Source of the DNA: an uncultured Pseudomonadota bacterium | Lineage (GTDB): Bacteria > Pseudomonadota > Gammaproteobacteria > Burkholderiales > Eutrophovitaceae | Reading direction: 5' to 3' | Assembly: GCA_937983055.1 (NCBI GenBank) | Contig: CALJLA010000010.1 | Coordinates: 1 to 51,710, forward strand | Length of the DNA: 51,710 bases | Part shown: in pieces, positions 43,427-51,437 of the stretch | Layout of the letters: each line of letters opens with the position of its first letter | Numbering within the stretch: position 1 is the first letter of the stretch | Notes under the pieces: model-generated | What the model saw: only the letters and a program-made list of their open reading frames with translations | Told to the model about the DNA's origin: nothing | Database searches by the model: none | Translations under genes and position numbers: made by a program

Positions 43427-44809
43427 TTAACGCGCCCCGTCGCGCTGAAGGACGACTCTGATCGTATCTAGAACGATGACAATGTCGAGAAGCAAGGTGT
43501 GGTTTTTGACATAGTAAAGATCGTATTGTAGTTTTTTGACCGCGTCGTTGACCGATGCGGCGTAGGGATACCGTATTTGCGCCCACCCCGTAATGCCTGG
43601 CTTAACACTGTGACGGGCGCCGTAAAATGGAATCTGCGTCTTGAGTTGCTCCACGAAATAGGGCCGCTCAGGACGGGGTCCGACGAGGCTCATTTGCCCT
43701 TTCAGTACGTTTATGAGTTGCGGCAGTTCGTCAATCCGCGTCTTGCGGATAAATCTTCCTACTTTCGTAACTCGAGGATCTTCCTTTGCGGCCCACTGCG
43801 GCGCAGAGTCTGCCTCGGCATCGGTACGCATGCTCCTGAACTTCAGGATCCTGAATACTTCCCCTTTGGCACCAACCCGCTTCTGTCGGTAGATCACGGG
43901 GCCGCTGCTCTCAATGGCAATGGCCAAGGCGGTTAGAATCATTATGGGCAGTGTCGCGACAAGCAGTGTCGCCGAAACCAGCACGTCGAACGTGCGTTTG
44001 ACCGTTGACCTCGCCCAGCCCTGTCGGAAGCCATCGCCGTAAATCAGCCAACTGGCCTTCAGGGAATGGATATGTACTTGTCTTTGATAGTGCTCAAAGA
44101 ACGTGGGCAGGCAGGTTACCTTGACGCCATTCAAACGGCAGTCAACAAGTTCGCCCAAGGGCAAGACGCCGCCTCGCTGCTCCCGAGCCGCGACCACGAT
44201 TTCTTTGACGCCCAGTTTTTTCACCATCGTCAACAATGACTGGGTTGACTCTGCGACTCCTGCGGTTGACTTAGCGTCCTCGATCTTTTTCGGGGGATAC
44301 AGTCCAACTACCGCAATGCCGGGATTCTGGGTGTCACTCAGGGAACGCTTCACGAAATCAGCGTCTTGCGCACTCCCCACGACGAGAAGCTTGTGGGTAA
44401 GAAAATCGCGCGCAGGATTACGCTGTTGGACGACAGCAACGCCGGTGACTGTTGCTGCCGCCAGCAGAAGCCCGTCCTTCAATGACCCGAAGTAGAGATT
44501 GCTCTCTGGCAGAATCGAGAAAACTACATACACCACTGGAAGACCTATCGCGAGCGCGATGGTCCTGCGAAGCAAGACTTGGGTGAGTCCCAGATGGTTG
44601 TTGGCTCGGTAGAGGCCCAGCGCCGCGTTGATGACAACCATGGACAGCGCGAAAAGCACTGCCGCCAGGAAGAATACGTGATTTAGGCTTACGAAACCGG
44701 GCAGGCTCAGTTGTACCGCTGCCCAGATTGCCAATCCAAAAACTGTCGCTTCCGACAACACCCGGATGACGGTGGTTGCCGAAACGCGATGACTATACAG
44801 AGTCACCAT
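43427..44809 (-). CDS. Undecaprenyl-phosphate sugar-1-phosphate transferase (EpsB/TIGR03013 type)
   Basis: Initiating transferase that places the first sugar phosphate on undecaprenyl phosphate for EPS repeat-unit assembly. 460 residues: the N terminus (MVTLYSHRVSATTVIRVLSE) and about four membrane segments (residues 12-130) match the exosortase-A-associated branch. A middle cytoplasmic region (Rossmann-like, VVGLYPPKKIEDAKS) and another hydrophobic segment near residue 275 (VSATLLVATLPIMIL) follow. The catalytic C-terminal domain comes last, with QKRVGAKGEVFRILKFRSM and LPQLINVLKGQMSLVGPRPE. ATG 44809 has GGGAGG eight bases upstream. It is convergent with the export operon and placed at the edge of the island; in other XrtA loci this gene usually sits in the operon. 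Confidence 0.92.
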   Translation of the reverse strand: MVTLYSHRVSATTVIRVLSEATVFGLAIWAAVQLSLPGFVSLNHVFFLAAVLFALSMVVINAALGLYRANNHLGLTQVLLRRTIALAIGLPVVYVVFSILPESNLYFGSLKDGLLLAAATVTGVAVVQQRNPARDFLTHKLLVVGSAQDADFVKRSLSDTQNPGIAVVGLYPPKKIEDAKSTAGVAESTQSLLTMVKKLGVKEIVVAAREQRGGVLPLGELVDCRLNGVKVTCLPTFFEHYQRQVHIHSLKASWLIYGDGFRQGWARSTVKRTFDVLVSATLLVATLPIMILTALAIAIESSGPVIYRQKRVGAKGEVFRILKFRSMRTDAEADSAPQWAAKEDPRVTKVGRFIRKTRIDELPQLINVLKGQMSLVGPRPERPYFVEQLKTQIPFYGARHSVKPGITGWAQIRYPYAASVNDAVKKLQYDLYYVKNHTLLLDIVIVLDTIRVVLQRDGAR

Positions 44810-45294
44810 GGTGCTCTGCCTCCCTTAAAGGCTAGTCGGTCGCGAAATGCCTTGCGCCTACGAAAAACGGACCTACGAGAACCCTTCTCGAATTTCTTCT
44901 AGAATCCCGCAACTACCTGATAAATTTTTTGACTTTGTGATGGTTATGCGGTTTTCTTAATCCAGATTCTAGGTTCTGTTCAGTCTTCTTGTAGCAAAGC
45001 GGTCACCTACTGTTTCTTCCAATAACGCGCGAACAAATCGCCCAACCGCGTGAACTTTCGTCGTTTTCCAGTATTAATGTTACATCTATTGGCTTGCGGA
45101 GTACAAAGTATAGCAACTCCTCTGCATTCGCCAAGGGTAAATTGGGAGAAAGTTTTATCAGAAACACATGGTTGCATCCGATATACAGGACGCGCTTGAT
45201 ACTTTGGCGCGATTTGCGCGCACATTGGCCAGAGACCCATCGCGAACGTTAGATAGATCGCTGGCCCAGTGCCGAAGGTGCAAGCAGATAGGGG
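44810..45294. other. AT-rich regulatory spacer upstream of the sugar transferase
   Basis: About 485 bp that are clearly richer in A/T than either side (for example around 44920-45160). No gene is supportable; the long minus-strand frame through 45007 is only the shadow of the porin-like gene. A promoter for the sugar transferase is expected, but no clear hexamer pair was found. An 8-base inverted pair CTAGAATC/GATTCTAG lies near 44899 and 44965. Confidence 0.45.
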
Positions 45295-45325
45295 GAAAAA
45301 AGGCTTTCCGAAGTCGGCAAGCCTT
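45295..45325 (-). terminator. Rho-independent terminator for the outer-membrane protein gene
   Basis: AAGGCTT (45300-45306) and AAGCCTT (45319-45325) form a stem, extended inward by CCGA/TCGG. On the minus strand a run of T (AAAAA at 45295-45299 on plus) follows. It sits about 70 bp after the stop of the 45393 gene, in the right orientation. Confidence 0.85.
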
Positions 45326-45392
45326 CTCTGATTATTTGGCGATGGGTCACGGTTGCCCGATGCGGGCTTTGGTCGAGCGCGCGCCGGCGCGA

Positions 45393-46013
45393 CTAGAACC
45401 TTAGCACCAGGCAGACTGAAAACAGGTCCACGTCGCTTTGCCCAGTGGTGTTGTCGTCGCCAACATCGAGAAAACGCTCCCATTCGGCCTGCAGTGAAAG
45501 GTTCTCGGTCAGCTTGTAGCCGCCGCCGAGGCCGAGCATGAGGTCGGTTCCGTCGTCGCTGAGGCTCCCGGAGCCGATGCCGGACTGCACGCCGACATCG
45601 ATGTCCCACATGAAAAGGCCCGCCTTCCCTAAGATCTCGAAACGGTCCGCCACCGGCAGTCTGCCCACTGCCGCCAGCCCGAAACCGGACACTTCGATCG
45701 TGGCGCGCGCAGCGCCCAGGAACGAGTCGGTTCCGGTGATCCACGCCTCGCCGAGGTCGACATAGAACGCCTCCAGCCCGAAATTCGGCGTGAAGTTGTA
45801 TCCGCCGAACAGCTTGAAGCCGGTGTCCTCCTCGTCGGCAGTGCAGGTGATGTCGAGATCGCAGTCAATGTCGACCGAGGACTGGCCAATGCCGGCACCG
45901 AAATATGCGCCCTGGGCGAGTGCGGTCGCGGGCAGCGCGAGGCAGCCGAGACCAATGCCGACCGCCAGGGCGGCGGCGTTTATGTGTGCCTTTTGAAGTA
46001 GCGAGGTGTTCAT
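45393..46013 (-). CDS. Outer-membrane beta-barrel protein (OmpA/OmpW-like barrel)
   Basis: 206 residues. A signal peptide (to about residue 34, LPATALAQG) is followed by YFGAGIGQSSVDIDCDLDIT, an eight-strand barrel pattern (FKLFGGYNFTPNFGLEAFYV, LMLGLGGGYKLTENLSLQAE), and a terminal Phe (CLVLRF) for outer-membrane insertion. Two Cys residues lie near residues 49 and 55. The small size and strand pattern fit the OmpA-transmembrane-like porin family; no peptidoglycan-binding domain is present. ATG 46013 has AAGGA seven bases upstream. Divergent from the TetR gene, sharing a 270 bp region with two palindromes, so it may be under that regulator. Confidence 0.82.
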   Translation of the reverse strand: MNTSLLQKAHINAAALAVGIGLGCLALPATALAQGAYFGAGIGQSSVDIDCDLDITCTADEEDTGFKLFGGYNFTPNFGLEAFYVDLGEAWITGTDSFLGAARATIEVSGFGLAAVGRLPVADRFEILGKAGLFMWDIDVGVQSGIGSGSLSDDGTDLMLGLGGGYKLTENLSLQAEWERFLDVGDDNTTGQSDVDLFSVCLVLRF

Positions 46014-46107
46014 TCGTGATTCCTTGTCAGGTGTTGGCGGGCGCGCGGATTCGCCCCGGATCCATTGGCCACCCAGGGTTCGCGCCTGCCTGGGCGAGCC
46101 GCTTAAG

Positions 46108-46125
46108 ATTACCGTGGACGGTAAT
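46108..46125. promoter_or_regulatory. Perfect 18-bp palindrome (operator candidate 1)
   Basis: ATTACCGT-GG-ACGGTAAT: two exact 8-base arms around a 2-base centre, 95 bp upstream of the outer-membrane protein start and 160 bp upstream of the TetR start. The size fits a dimeric helix-turn-helix repressor site. Which protein binds it is unknown. Confidence 0.55.
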
Positions 46126-46220
46126 ACTAGTGAATATCAGCGAGCCTCAGGGTAGGCGTCGGTGCTCTCCAATGCGGACGCCAGCTGATGCTGTTGACGG
46201 CGCCCCCTTTTTACTGGAAT

Positions 46221-46238
46221 ACTGACATACATGTCAGT
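46221..46238. promoter_or_regulatory. Perfect 18-bp palindrome (operator candidate 2, likely TetR autoregulation)
   Basis: ACTGACAT-AC-ATGTCAGT: two exact 8-base arms around a 2-base centre, about 50 bp before the TetR start. TGACAT/ATGTCA half-sites are common among TetR-family operators, and the position fits autorepression. Confidence 0.65.
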
Positions 46239-46286
46239 CAGCCTTTTTGAGGCCCGCGGTGAACTGCGCGGGGCCGGCCAGCGCCG

Positions 46287-46940
46287 GTGAGCAGCGCTAC
46301 CGCCATCGTCACCGTGCCGCCACCGGATGCGCCGCTGCGCGACCGTATCCGTGAGGTCGCGACCGAGGTGCTGATCCGCAACGGCTACCAGGGTTTTCGC
46401 TTTCGCGACGTGGCCGCCGCACTGGATACAACGCGCACCAACGTGCACTACCACTTCGGCGGCAAGGAGTCGCTGTGCGACGAAGTGGTGGTGGCCTACG
46501 TCGAGGAAACCAGCCGCCGCTTCGAACGCATCTGGACCGCCCGGGGTCCGCTCACGGACAAGATTCTGGGCACCATGGAGTCGAACCGCAGCCGCTATCT
46601 CAAGTACAACCCCGGCGCCGACACGGCGCGCCCCTGGAGCCTGATTGCGCGCATGCGCCTTGAGCGCGACCAGATCGGCGACAAGGCGCGCAACGCGCTG
46701 GCGAACTTCAGCGTGGACCTCGAGCGGTTGATCACGCAGGGCATCGAGGCGGCGATCGGCGCCGGCGAGCTGCGCGCGGACGCGCCGGTGGAAGACATCG
46801 CGCTGCAGCTGGTGGCCATTATCAACAGCGCCGACCCGATCACGCAGGATGCCGGTTCGTTCGACCGGCTGGAAACGCTTTATCGCGGTCTTGCGCGCAT
46901 CGTGCTGCACGCCTACGGGCTGCGGCAGCCGGCGGACTGA
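46287..46940 (+). CDS. TetR/AcrR-family transcriptional regulator
   Basis: 217 residues. The DNA-binding domain covers about residues 17-65: LRDRIREVATEVLIRNGYQG, then FRDVAAALDTTRTNVHYHFGGKESL, with the recognition helix and the conserved YxHFGGKE turn. The ligand domain is all-helical and of the normal size. GTG 46287 is used; the ribosome site is weak. It is divergent from the outer-membrane protein gene and 56 bp upstream of the TauD-type gene, which it could co-regulate or be co-transcribed with. Two palindromes in the intergenic region are its likely targets. Confidence 0.9.
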   Translation: MSSATAIVTVPPPDAPLRDRIREVATEVLIRNGYQGFRFRDVAAALDTTRTNVHYHFGGKESLCDEVVVAYVEETSRRFERIWTARGPLTDKILGTMESNRSRYLKYNPGADTARPWSLIARMRLERDQIGDKARNALANFSVDLERLITQGIEAAIGAGELRADAPVEDIALQLVAIINSADPITQDAGSFDRLETLYRGLARIVLHAYGLRQPAD

Positions 46941-46996
46941 CACGACCGGCAATTTCGCCCGGCACGGGCAACGATAGCAAAAAGGAGGAGACATTG

Positions 46997-47878
46997 ATGC
47001 AGACCGCAGCGGCCAGCGTGGAAAATAACCTGGACATCCGGCCGGTGAGCCCGGTGCTGGGCGCAGAGATCCGGGGCATCGACCTGGGACGGACACTGCC
47101 GCCGGCCACCCTCAGGGCGGTGTACGACGCCTTCCTGCGCTACGGGCTGCTGGTGTTTGCCGATCAGCAGATCGACGACGACGCGCATGTGGCCTTCTCG
47201 AAGCACTGGGGGCGGCTGCAGGTGCACGTGCTCAACCAGTACCAGCACACGAAGAACCCCGAGATCTTCATGCTCACGAACCTGGCGCCGGACGGCACGC
47301 CAAAGGGCGAGAATCCGGACCCCGGGGCGGCAATCTGGCATACCGACGGCTCATGGGCGCGCGAGCGCGGGCTGGTGACCATGCTCTACAGCATGATCGT
47401 TCCCAAGGCGGGTGGCGACACCCTGTTCTGCAACATGTATCGCGCCTACGATGCGCTGCCGGCGCAGCTCAAGCGACCGCTCGAAGGTCGCCGCGCCGTG
47501 CACGATCTGAACTATTCGCGCTTGCTGTCGGGCGCGAAGCAGCAGATGACCGAGGAGCAGCGCCGGGAGGCGCCACCGGTCGAGCACGAGATTATCCGGG
47601 TGCATCCCGAAACCGGCCGCAAGGCGCTGTACCTCGGCGAGCACGCTTCATACATCGAAGACATGCCGGTGGAGGAGGGGCGCGAGCTGATCGCCCGGCT
47701 GAATGCCATCGCCACCCAGCCGGACAACGTCTATACGCACCACTGGCGGGTCAACGAACTGGTGATGTGGGACAACCGCTGCCTCATGCACAAGGCGACC
47801 GGGTTCGACTTCATGAACGACGTGCGCATCGTCCGGCGCACCACCACCGTGGGCGAACGCCTGCCCGCGCCCGCCTGA
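46997..47878 (+). CDS. TauD/TfdA-family Fe(II)/2-oxoglutarate dioxygenase
   Basis: Dioxygenase of 293 residues, cytoplasmic. Metal ligands are His115 and Asp117 in IWHTDGSW and His265 in WDNRCLMHKATGFD, with the 2OG-binding Arg in VRIVRRTT (about 277-281). The N terminus (IRPVSPVLGAEIRGIDL) is that of the TauD family. ATG 46997 has AGGAGGAG six bases upstream. Family members hydroxylate taurine, alkylsulfates or phenoxy acids; which substrate is used here cannot be seen. Probably regulated by, or co-transcribed with, the TetR gene just before it. A terminator follows 24 bp after the stop. Confidence 0.9.
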   Translation: MQTAAASVENNLDIRPVSPVLGAEIRGIDLGRTLPPATLRAVYDAFLRYGLLVFADQQIDDDAHVAFSKHWGRLQVHVLNQYQHTKNPEIFMLTNLAPDGTPKGENPDPGAAIWHTDGSWARERGLVTMLYSMIVPKAGGDTLFCNMYRAYDALPAQLKRPLEGRRAVHDLNYSRLLSGAKQQMTEEQRREAPPVEHEIIRVHPETGRKALYLGEHASYIEDMPVEEGRELIARLNAIATQPDNVYTHHWRVNELVMWDNRCLMHKATGFDFMNDVRIVRRTTTVGERLPAPA

Positions 47879-47901
47879 GCGGACGCCCGAGGCCAAACGG
47901 A

Positions 47902-47931
47902 GGGTCTGCGCGCCGCGCAGGCCCTTTTTTT
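47902..47931 (+). terminator. Rho-independent terminator after the TauD gene
   Basis: GGG-CTGCGCG and CGCGCAG-CCC form a stem of about ten base pairs with a minimal loop (bases 47902-47924), followed by TTTTTTT at 47925-47931. It ends the TetR-TauD unit before the GGDEF gene. Confidence 0.85.
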
Positions 47932-48071
47932 GCGCCATCGGCCGCAACCCGAGTCGGGCCGCGCCAGGCCCAGCGGCGGGTTTACGCCACGCCGCGATTC
48001 GGGCAGGGTGTCGCCCACCGAATCATTGACCTGCGGCGATGTCTTAAACTGAGGTCAAAGTTCTGTTGCCG

Positions 48072-51000
48072 ATGCACGAGCCCGATATCGCAGCTACACA
48101 CACCGTCCCGGCCCTGCCGGCGGACGAGCCCGCCCGGCTGGAGGCCGTGCGCGGGCTCGGCTTGCTCGATACGCCGCCCGAGCCTGCATTCGATGCCATT
48201 ACCCGCCTCGCGGCGCAGATCTGCGAGGTGCCGATCGCGTTGATCAGCCTGGTCGATCGCGACCGGCAGTGGTTCAAATCCGCGTTCGGCCCGATGGACG
48301 TCAAGGAGACGCCGCGCGAGGTGAGTTTTTGCGGGCATGCAGTCGCCAGCGGTCGGGCGCTGGAAGTGGCCGATACCCTGAAAGACGCGCGATTCCGCAA
48401 CAATCCGCTGGTCACCGGCAAGCCGAAGATCCGCTTTTACGCCGGTATGCCGATCGGCGACGGCGCCGGGCACACGGTCGGCACGCTGTGCGTGCTCGAT
48501 CGCCAGCCCCGGCAGCTCGACGACCGCCAGCGTGCGATGCTGGCCCAGCTTGCGACCGCAGTGGAATCGATGCTGGACTGGCGGCGCCGGGGCCTCGCCG
48601 CCGGGGCGCGGCTGGGCGAGCTGCTGGACCGCGACTCAAGCGAGATCTTCCTGCTCGATCCGGCGAGCCTGCGCGTGACCTACGCCAACCGCGGCGCCGT
48701 CGACAACAGCGGCTACGGCGCCGCCGAACTGCAGCGCCTGCGTTTCGGCGAACGCTTTCCGGCGCTGGATGCGGCTGCCTTCGAGCGCGATTTGCGCGCG
48801 CTGGTGCGCGGCGTGCGCCGGAGCGTCGACCTGGAAGCCGAATGCGTGCGCAAGGACGGCTCGACCTATATCGCCCGCGGCAGCCTGCATTATCACGACG
48901 GGATCGGGGCGCCGGCGATCACCGCGTTGTTCGAAGACGTCACCGAGCACAAGCGGGTGGAGTCGGAACTGCGCACCTATGTCGGCGGGCTGACGGCGAT
49001 CATCAGCATTCAGCACCAGCTCGCCACCGGCATGTCGGACCTCGACAGTCTGATGCGGCTGATCGTGGTGAGCGCCAAGGAGATCACCGGCGCCAAGGGC
49101 GCCATCATCGAAATGCTCGAAGGCGACCGGCTGGTGCGCCGGGCCGCGACCGACGAGGCGCTGACGCAGATCGAGGTGGAGCGGGGCGCCGAGCGCAGTT
49201 TTGCCGCGCTGGCCCTGCGCACCGGTCGCGCGCTGCGCTGCGACGAGGCGCAGGCCGATCCGCGCGTCGATCGCGAGGTGTGCGCGCGCATGGGCATCCG
49301 CTCGATAGTGGCGGTGCCGTTCCACCGCGAGCGGCGCGCCGCCGGCGTGCTGAAGGTTTTTTCCGGCCGGCCGCAGGCTTTCACCGACCAGACCGTGCAG
49401 CTGGTGCAGCTGCTTGCCTCGACGCTGGGTGGGGCGATGCAGCGGCAGATGGCGGAGCAGGCCTTCGTGCAGGTCGCCCGCGGCGTTACCATCGAAACCG
49501 GCAGCGGCTTTTTCGCGGCCCTGGTCAAGGAGCTCGCCGGCCAGGTCGACGCGAAGCTGGTGCTGGTCGGCGAGCTGAACGCGTCGAAAGCGCGCGTGCG
49601 TATCGTCGCCGTCAATGCCCGCGGCGAGATCCGCGAGGGCAGCGAGTACGCGGTCGCCGGCACACCGTGCGAACACCTGCTGCAGGGCGAGTCCTACCAT
49701 CATCCGCGGGGCGCAAGGGCGGCGTTTCCGGCCGATCCGGTGCTGGCGCACAGCGATGCGGAGGCCTATGTCGGGCTGCCGTTGCTCGCCAGCGACCGCA
49801 GCATCATCGGATTCATCGCCGCGCTGTTTCCGGCGCCGCTGGATGCGCCCGATCGTGTCGATTCGCTGCTGCAGATCTTCGCGGCGCGCGCCGCCGGGGA
49901 ACTGGAGCGCCAGCGCGCGGACCGGCAGCTGCGCGAGCAGACGCAGCTGATGCTCTCGGTACTGGACGGCATCGCCGACGGCGTCACCGTGGCCGATCGC
50001 AACGGCAGAATACTGCTGCACAACCCGGCGGCGCGGCGGATGCTCGGCATTCCGGCGCCGGAGGATATGTCGGTCGATCGCCTGAGTGCGCATTACGGCC
50101 TGTATCGCGCCGACGGAGTGACGCCGTTCCCGGCGGACGAGCTGCCGATCGCGCAGGCGGTGCGCGGCGATTCGACCGATGGCGTCGAGCTGGTGGTGCG
50201 CAATGCAGGCCAGCCCGAGGGCATCGTCGTCGCCGCGCACAGCCGGCCGCTGCTCGGTGCGGACGGGCGCAGCCGCGGCGGGGTCGCGGTGTTCCGCGAT
50301 GTGACGCAGCTCAAGCGCTCGGAGGACGAGATTCGCACCCTCAACCAGGAACTCGAGGCGCGCGTGCACGAGCGCACCGCGCAGGTTGAAGCCGCCAAGC
50401 GCGAGCTGGAGGAACGTTACCGCGAGAACGAGCTGCTCAACGACCTGTCGAAGCTGCTGCAGTCGTGCACCAACGTTGCCGAAGGCGGCCAGGTCATCGC
50501 CAACTACGGGCCGCAGCTTTTCCCCGGCGTGGCCGGAATGCTGTACCTGACCGACGCCGGGCGCCGCTCGTTCGACAGTGCGGCGACGTGGGGCGACCCG
50601 GTTCATTCCGAGGTGGTGCTGACCGCCGAGGAGTGCTGGGCGCTGCGTCGCGGGCAGTTGCATGCGGTGGATGCGCGCAATGCCGCCCTGGTGTGCCGCC
50701 ATGTCCGCCGGAAGGAAGAAGCGCCGCTGGTGCCTTACCAGTGTGTGCCGCTGATGGCGCAGGGCGACACCGTCGGCCTGCTGTACCTCGAGTACCCGGC
50801 CTCGGCCGCCCAGATTCCGGATTCGGCGCGGCGCCTCGCCACCACGCTGGCCGAACAGCTGGCGCTCGCGCTGGGCAATATCCAGTTGCGCGAGACCCTG
50901 CGCAACCAGTCGATCCGCGACCCGCTGACCGGGCTGTACAACCGGCGATTCCTGGAAGAGTCGCTGGGGCGCGAGATGGCGCGCGCCGAGCGCAAGGAGA

Positions 51001-51437
51001 CGCCGCTGGCGCTGATGATGATCGACGCCGACCATTTCAAGCGTTTCAACGACAACTTCGGCCACGATGCCGGCGACCATGTGCTGCAACAGCTGGGCAG
51101 CCTGCTGGGCGAGTTCATTCGCGAGAGCGACGTCGCCTGCCGTTACGGCGGCGAGGAATTCGTGCTGCTGCTGCCCGGCGCCTCGGCGCACGATGCTGCC
51201 GCGCGCGCGAAGGCGCTGCTGGCCGAGGTGCGCAAGATCAAGCTGCAGTTCCAGGGCCAGTCGCTCGGCAAGCTGACGGTGTCGATCGGCCTTGCGGTGT
51301 ATCCGGAGCATGCGCAGGACCCGGACGGGTTGTTCCAGGCGGCGGACGCGGCGCTGTACGAGGCCAAGGAATCCGGGCGCGACCGCCTGGTCATGCCCGG
51401 CGAGAAAAAGCCGGCGGCGCGCAAGCGGCGCACATGA
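48072..51437 (+). CDS. Large GAF/PAS diguanylate cyclase (GGDEF)
   Basis: About 1,121 residues without a signal peptide or clear membrane segment, so a soluble multi-sensor c-di-GMP synthase. Domain order by motif: N-terminal GAF (residues 30-170, with VSFCGHAVASG and CVLDRQPR), PAS (about 185-300), GAF (about 315-460), GAF-like (about 470-620), PAS (about 630-755), coiled coil (about 755-800), GAF (about 805-950), GGDEF from about 955. The active site is intact: GLYNRRF, DADHFKRFND and RYGGEEF, with an inhibitory I-site RESD five residues before GGEEF. There is no EAL domain. ATG 48072. It sits next to a large EPS island, and c-di-GMP commonly turns on EPS production, but a functional link is inferred. 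The next gene overlaps its stop by four bases (ATGA). Confidence 0.93.
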   Translation: MHEPDIAATHTVPALPADEPARLEAVRGLGLLDTPPEPAFDAITRLAAQICEVPIALISLVDRDRQWFKSAFGPMDVKETPREVSFCGHAVASGRALEVADTLKDARFRNNPLVTGKPKIRFYAGMPIGDGAGHTVGTLCVLDRQPRQLDDRQRAMLAQLATAVESMLDWRRRGLAAGARLGELLDRDSSEIFLLDPASLRVTYANRGAVDNSGYGAAELQRLRFGERFPALDAAAFERDLRALVRGVRRSVDLEAECVRKDGSTYIARGSLHYHDGIGAPAITALFEDVTEHKRVESELRTYVGGLTAIISIQHQLATGMSDLDSLMRLIVVSAKEITGAKGAIIEMLEGDRLVRRAATDEALTQIEVERGAERSFAALALRTGRALRCDEAQADPRVDREVCARMGIRSIVAVPFHRERRAAGVLKVFSGRPQAFTDQTVQLVQLLASTLGGAMQRQMAEQAFVQVARGVTIETGSGFFAALVKELAGQVDAKLVLVGELNASKARVRIVAVNARGEIREGSEYAVAGTPCEHLLQGESYHHPRGARAAFPADPVLAHSDAEAYVGLPLLASDRSIIGFIAALFPAPLDAPDRVDSLLQIFAARAAGELERQRADRQLREQTQLMLSVLDGIADGVTVADRNGRILLHNPAARRMLGIPAPEDMSVDRLSAHYGLYRADGVTPFPADELPIAQAVRGDSTDGVELVVRNAGQPEGIVVAAHSRPLLGADGRSRGGVAVFRDVTQLKRSEDEIRTLNQELEARVHERTAQVEAAKRELEERYRENELLNDLSKLLQSCTNVAEGGQVIANYGPQLFPGVAGMLYLTDAGRRSFDSAATWGDPVHSEVVLTAEECWALRRGQLHAVDARNAALVCRHVRRKEEAPLVPYQCVPLMAQGDTVGLLYLEYPASAAQIPDSARRLATTLAEQLALALGNIQLRETLRNQSIRDPLTGLYNRRFLEESLGREMARAERKETPLALMMIDADHFKRFNDNFGHDAGDHVLQQLGSLLGEFIRESDVACRYGGEEFVLLLPGASAHDAAARAKALLAEVRKIKLQFQGQSLGKLTVSIGLAVYPEHAQDPDGLFQAADAALYEAKESGRDRLVMPGEKKPAARKRRT

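Noticed and set aside
45007..45744. 245-codon minus-strand frame overlapping the outer-membrane protein gene
   Set aside because: It is the out-of-frame shadow of the real barrel gene, Arg- and Gly-rich, without signal or motif.
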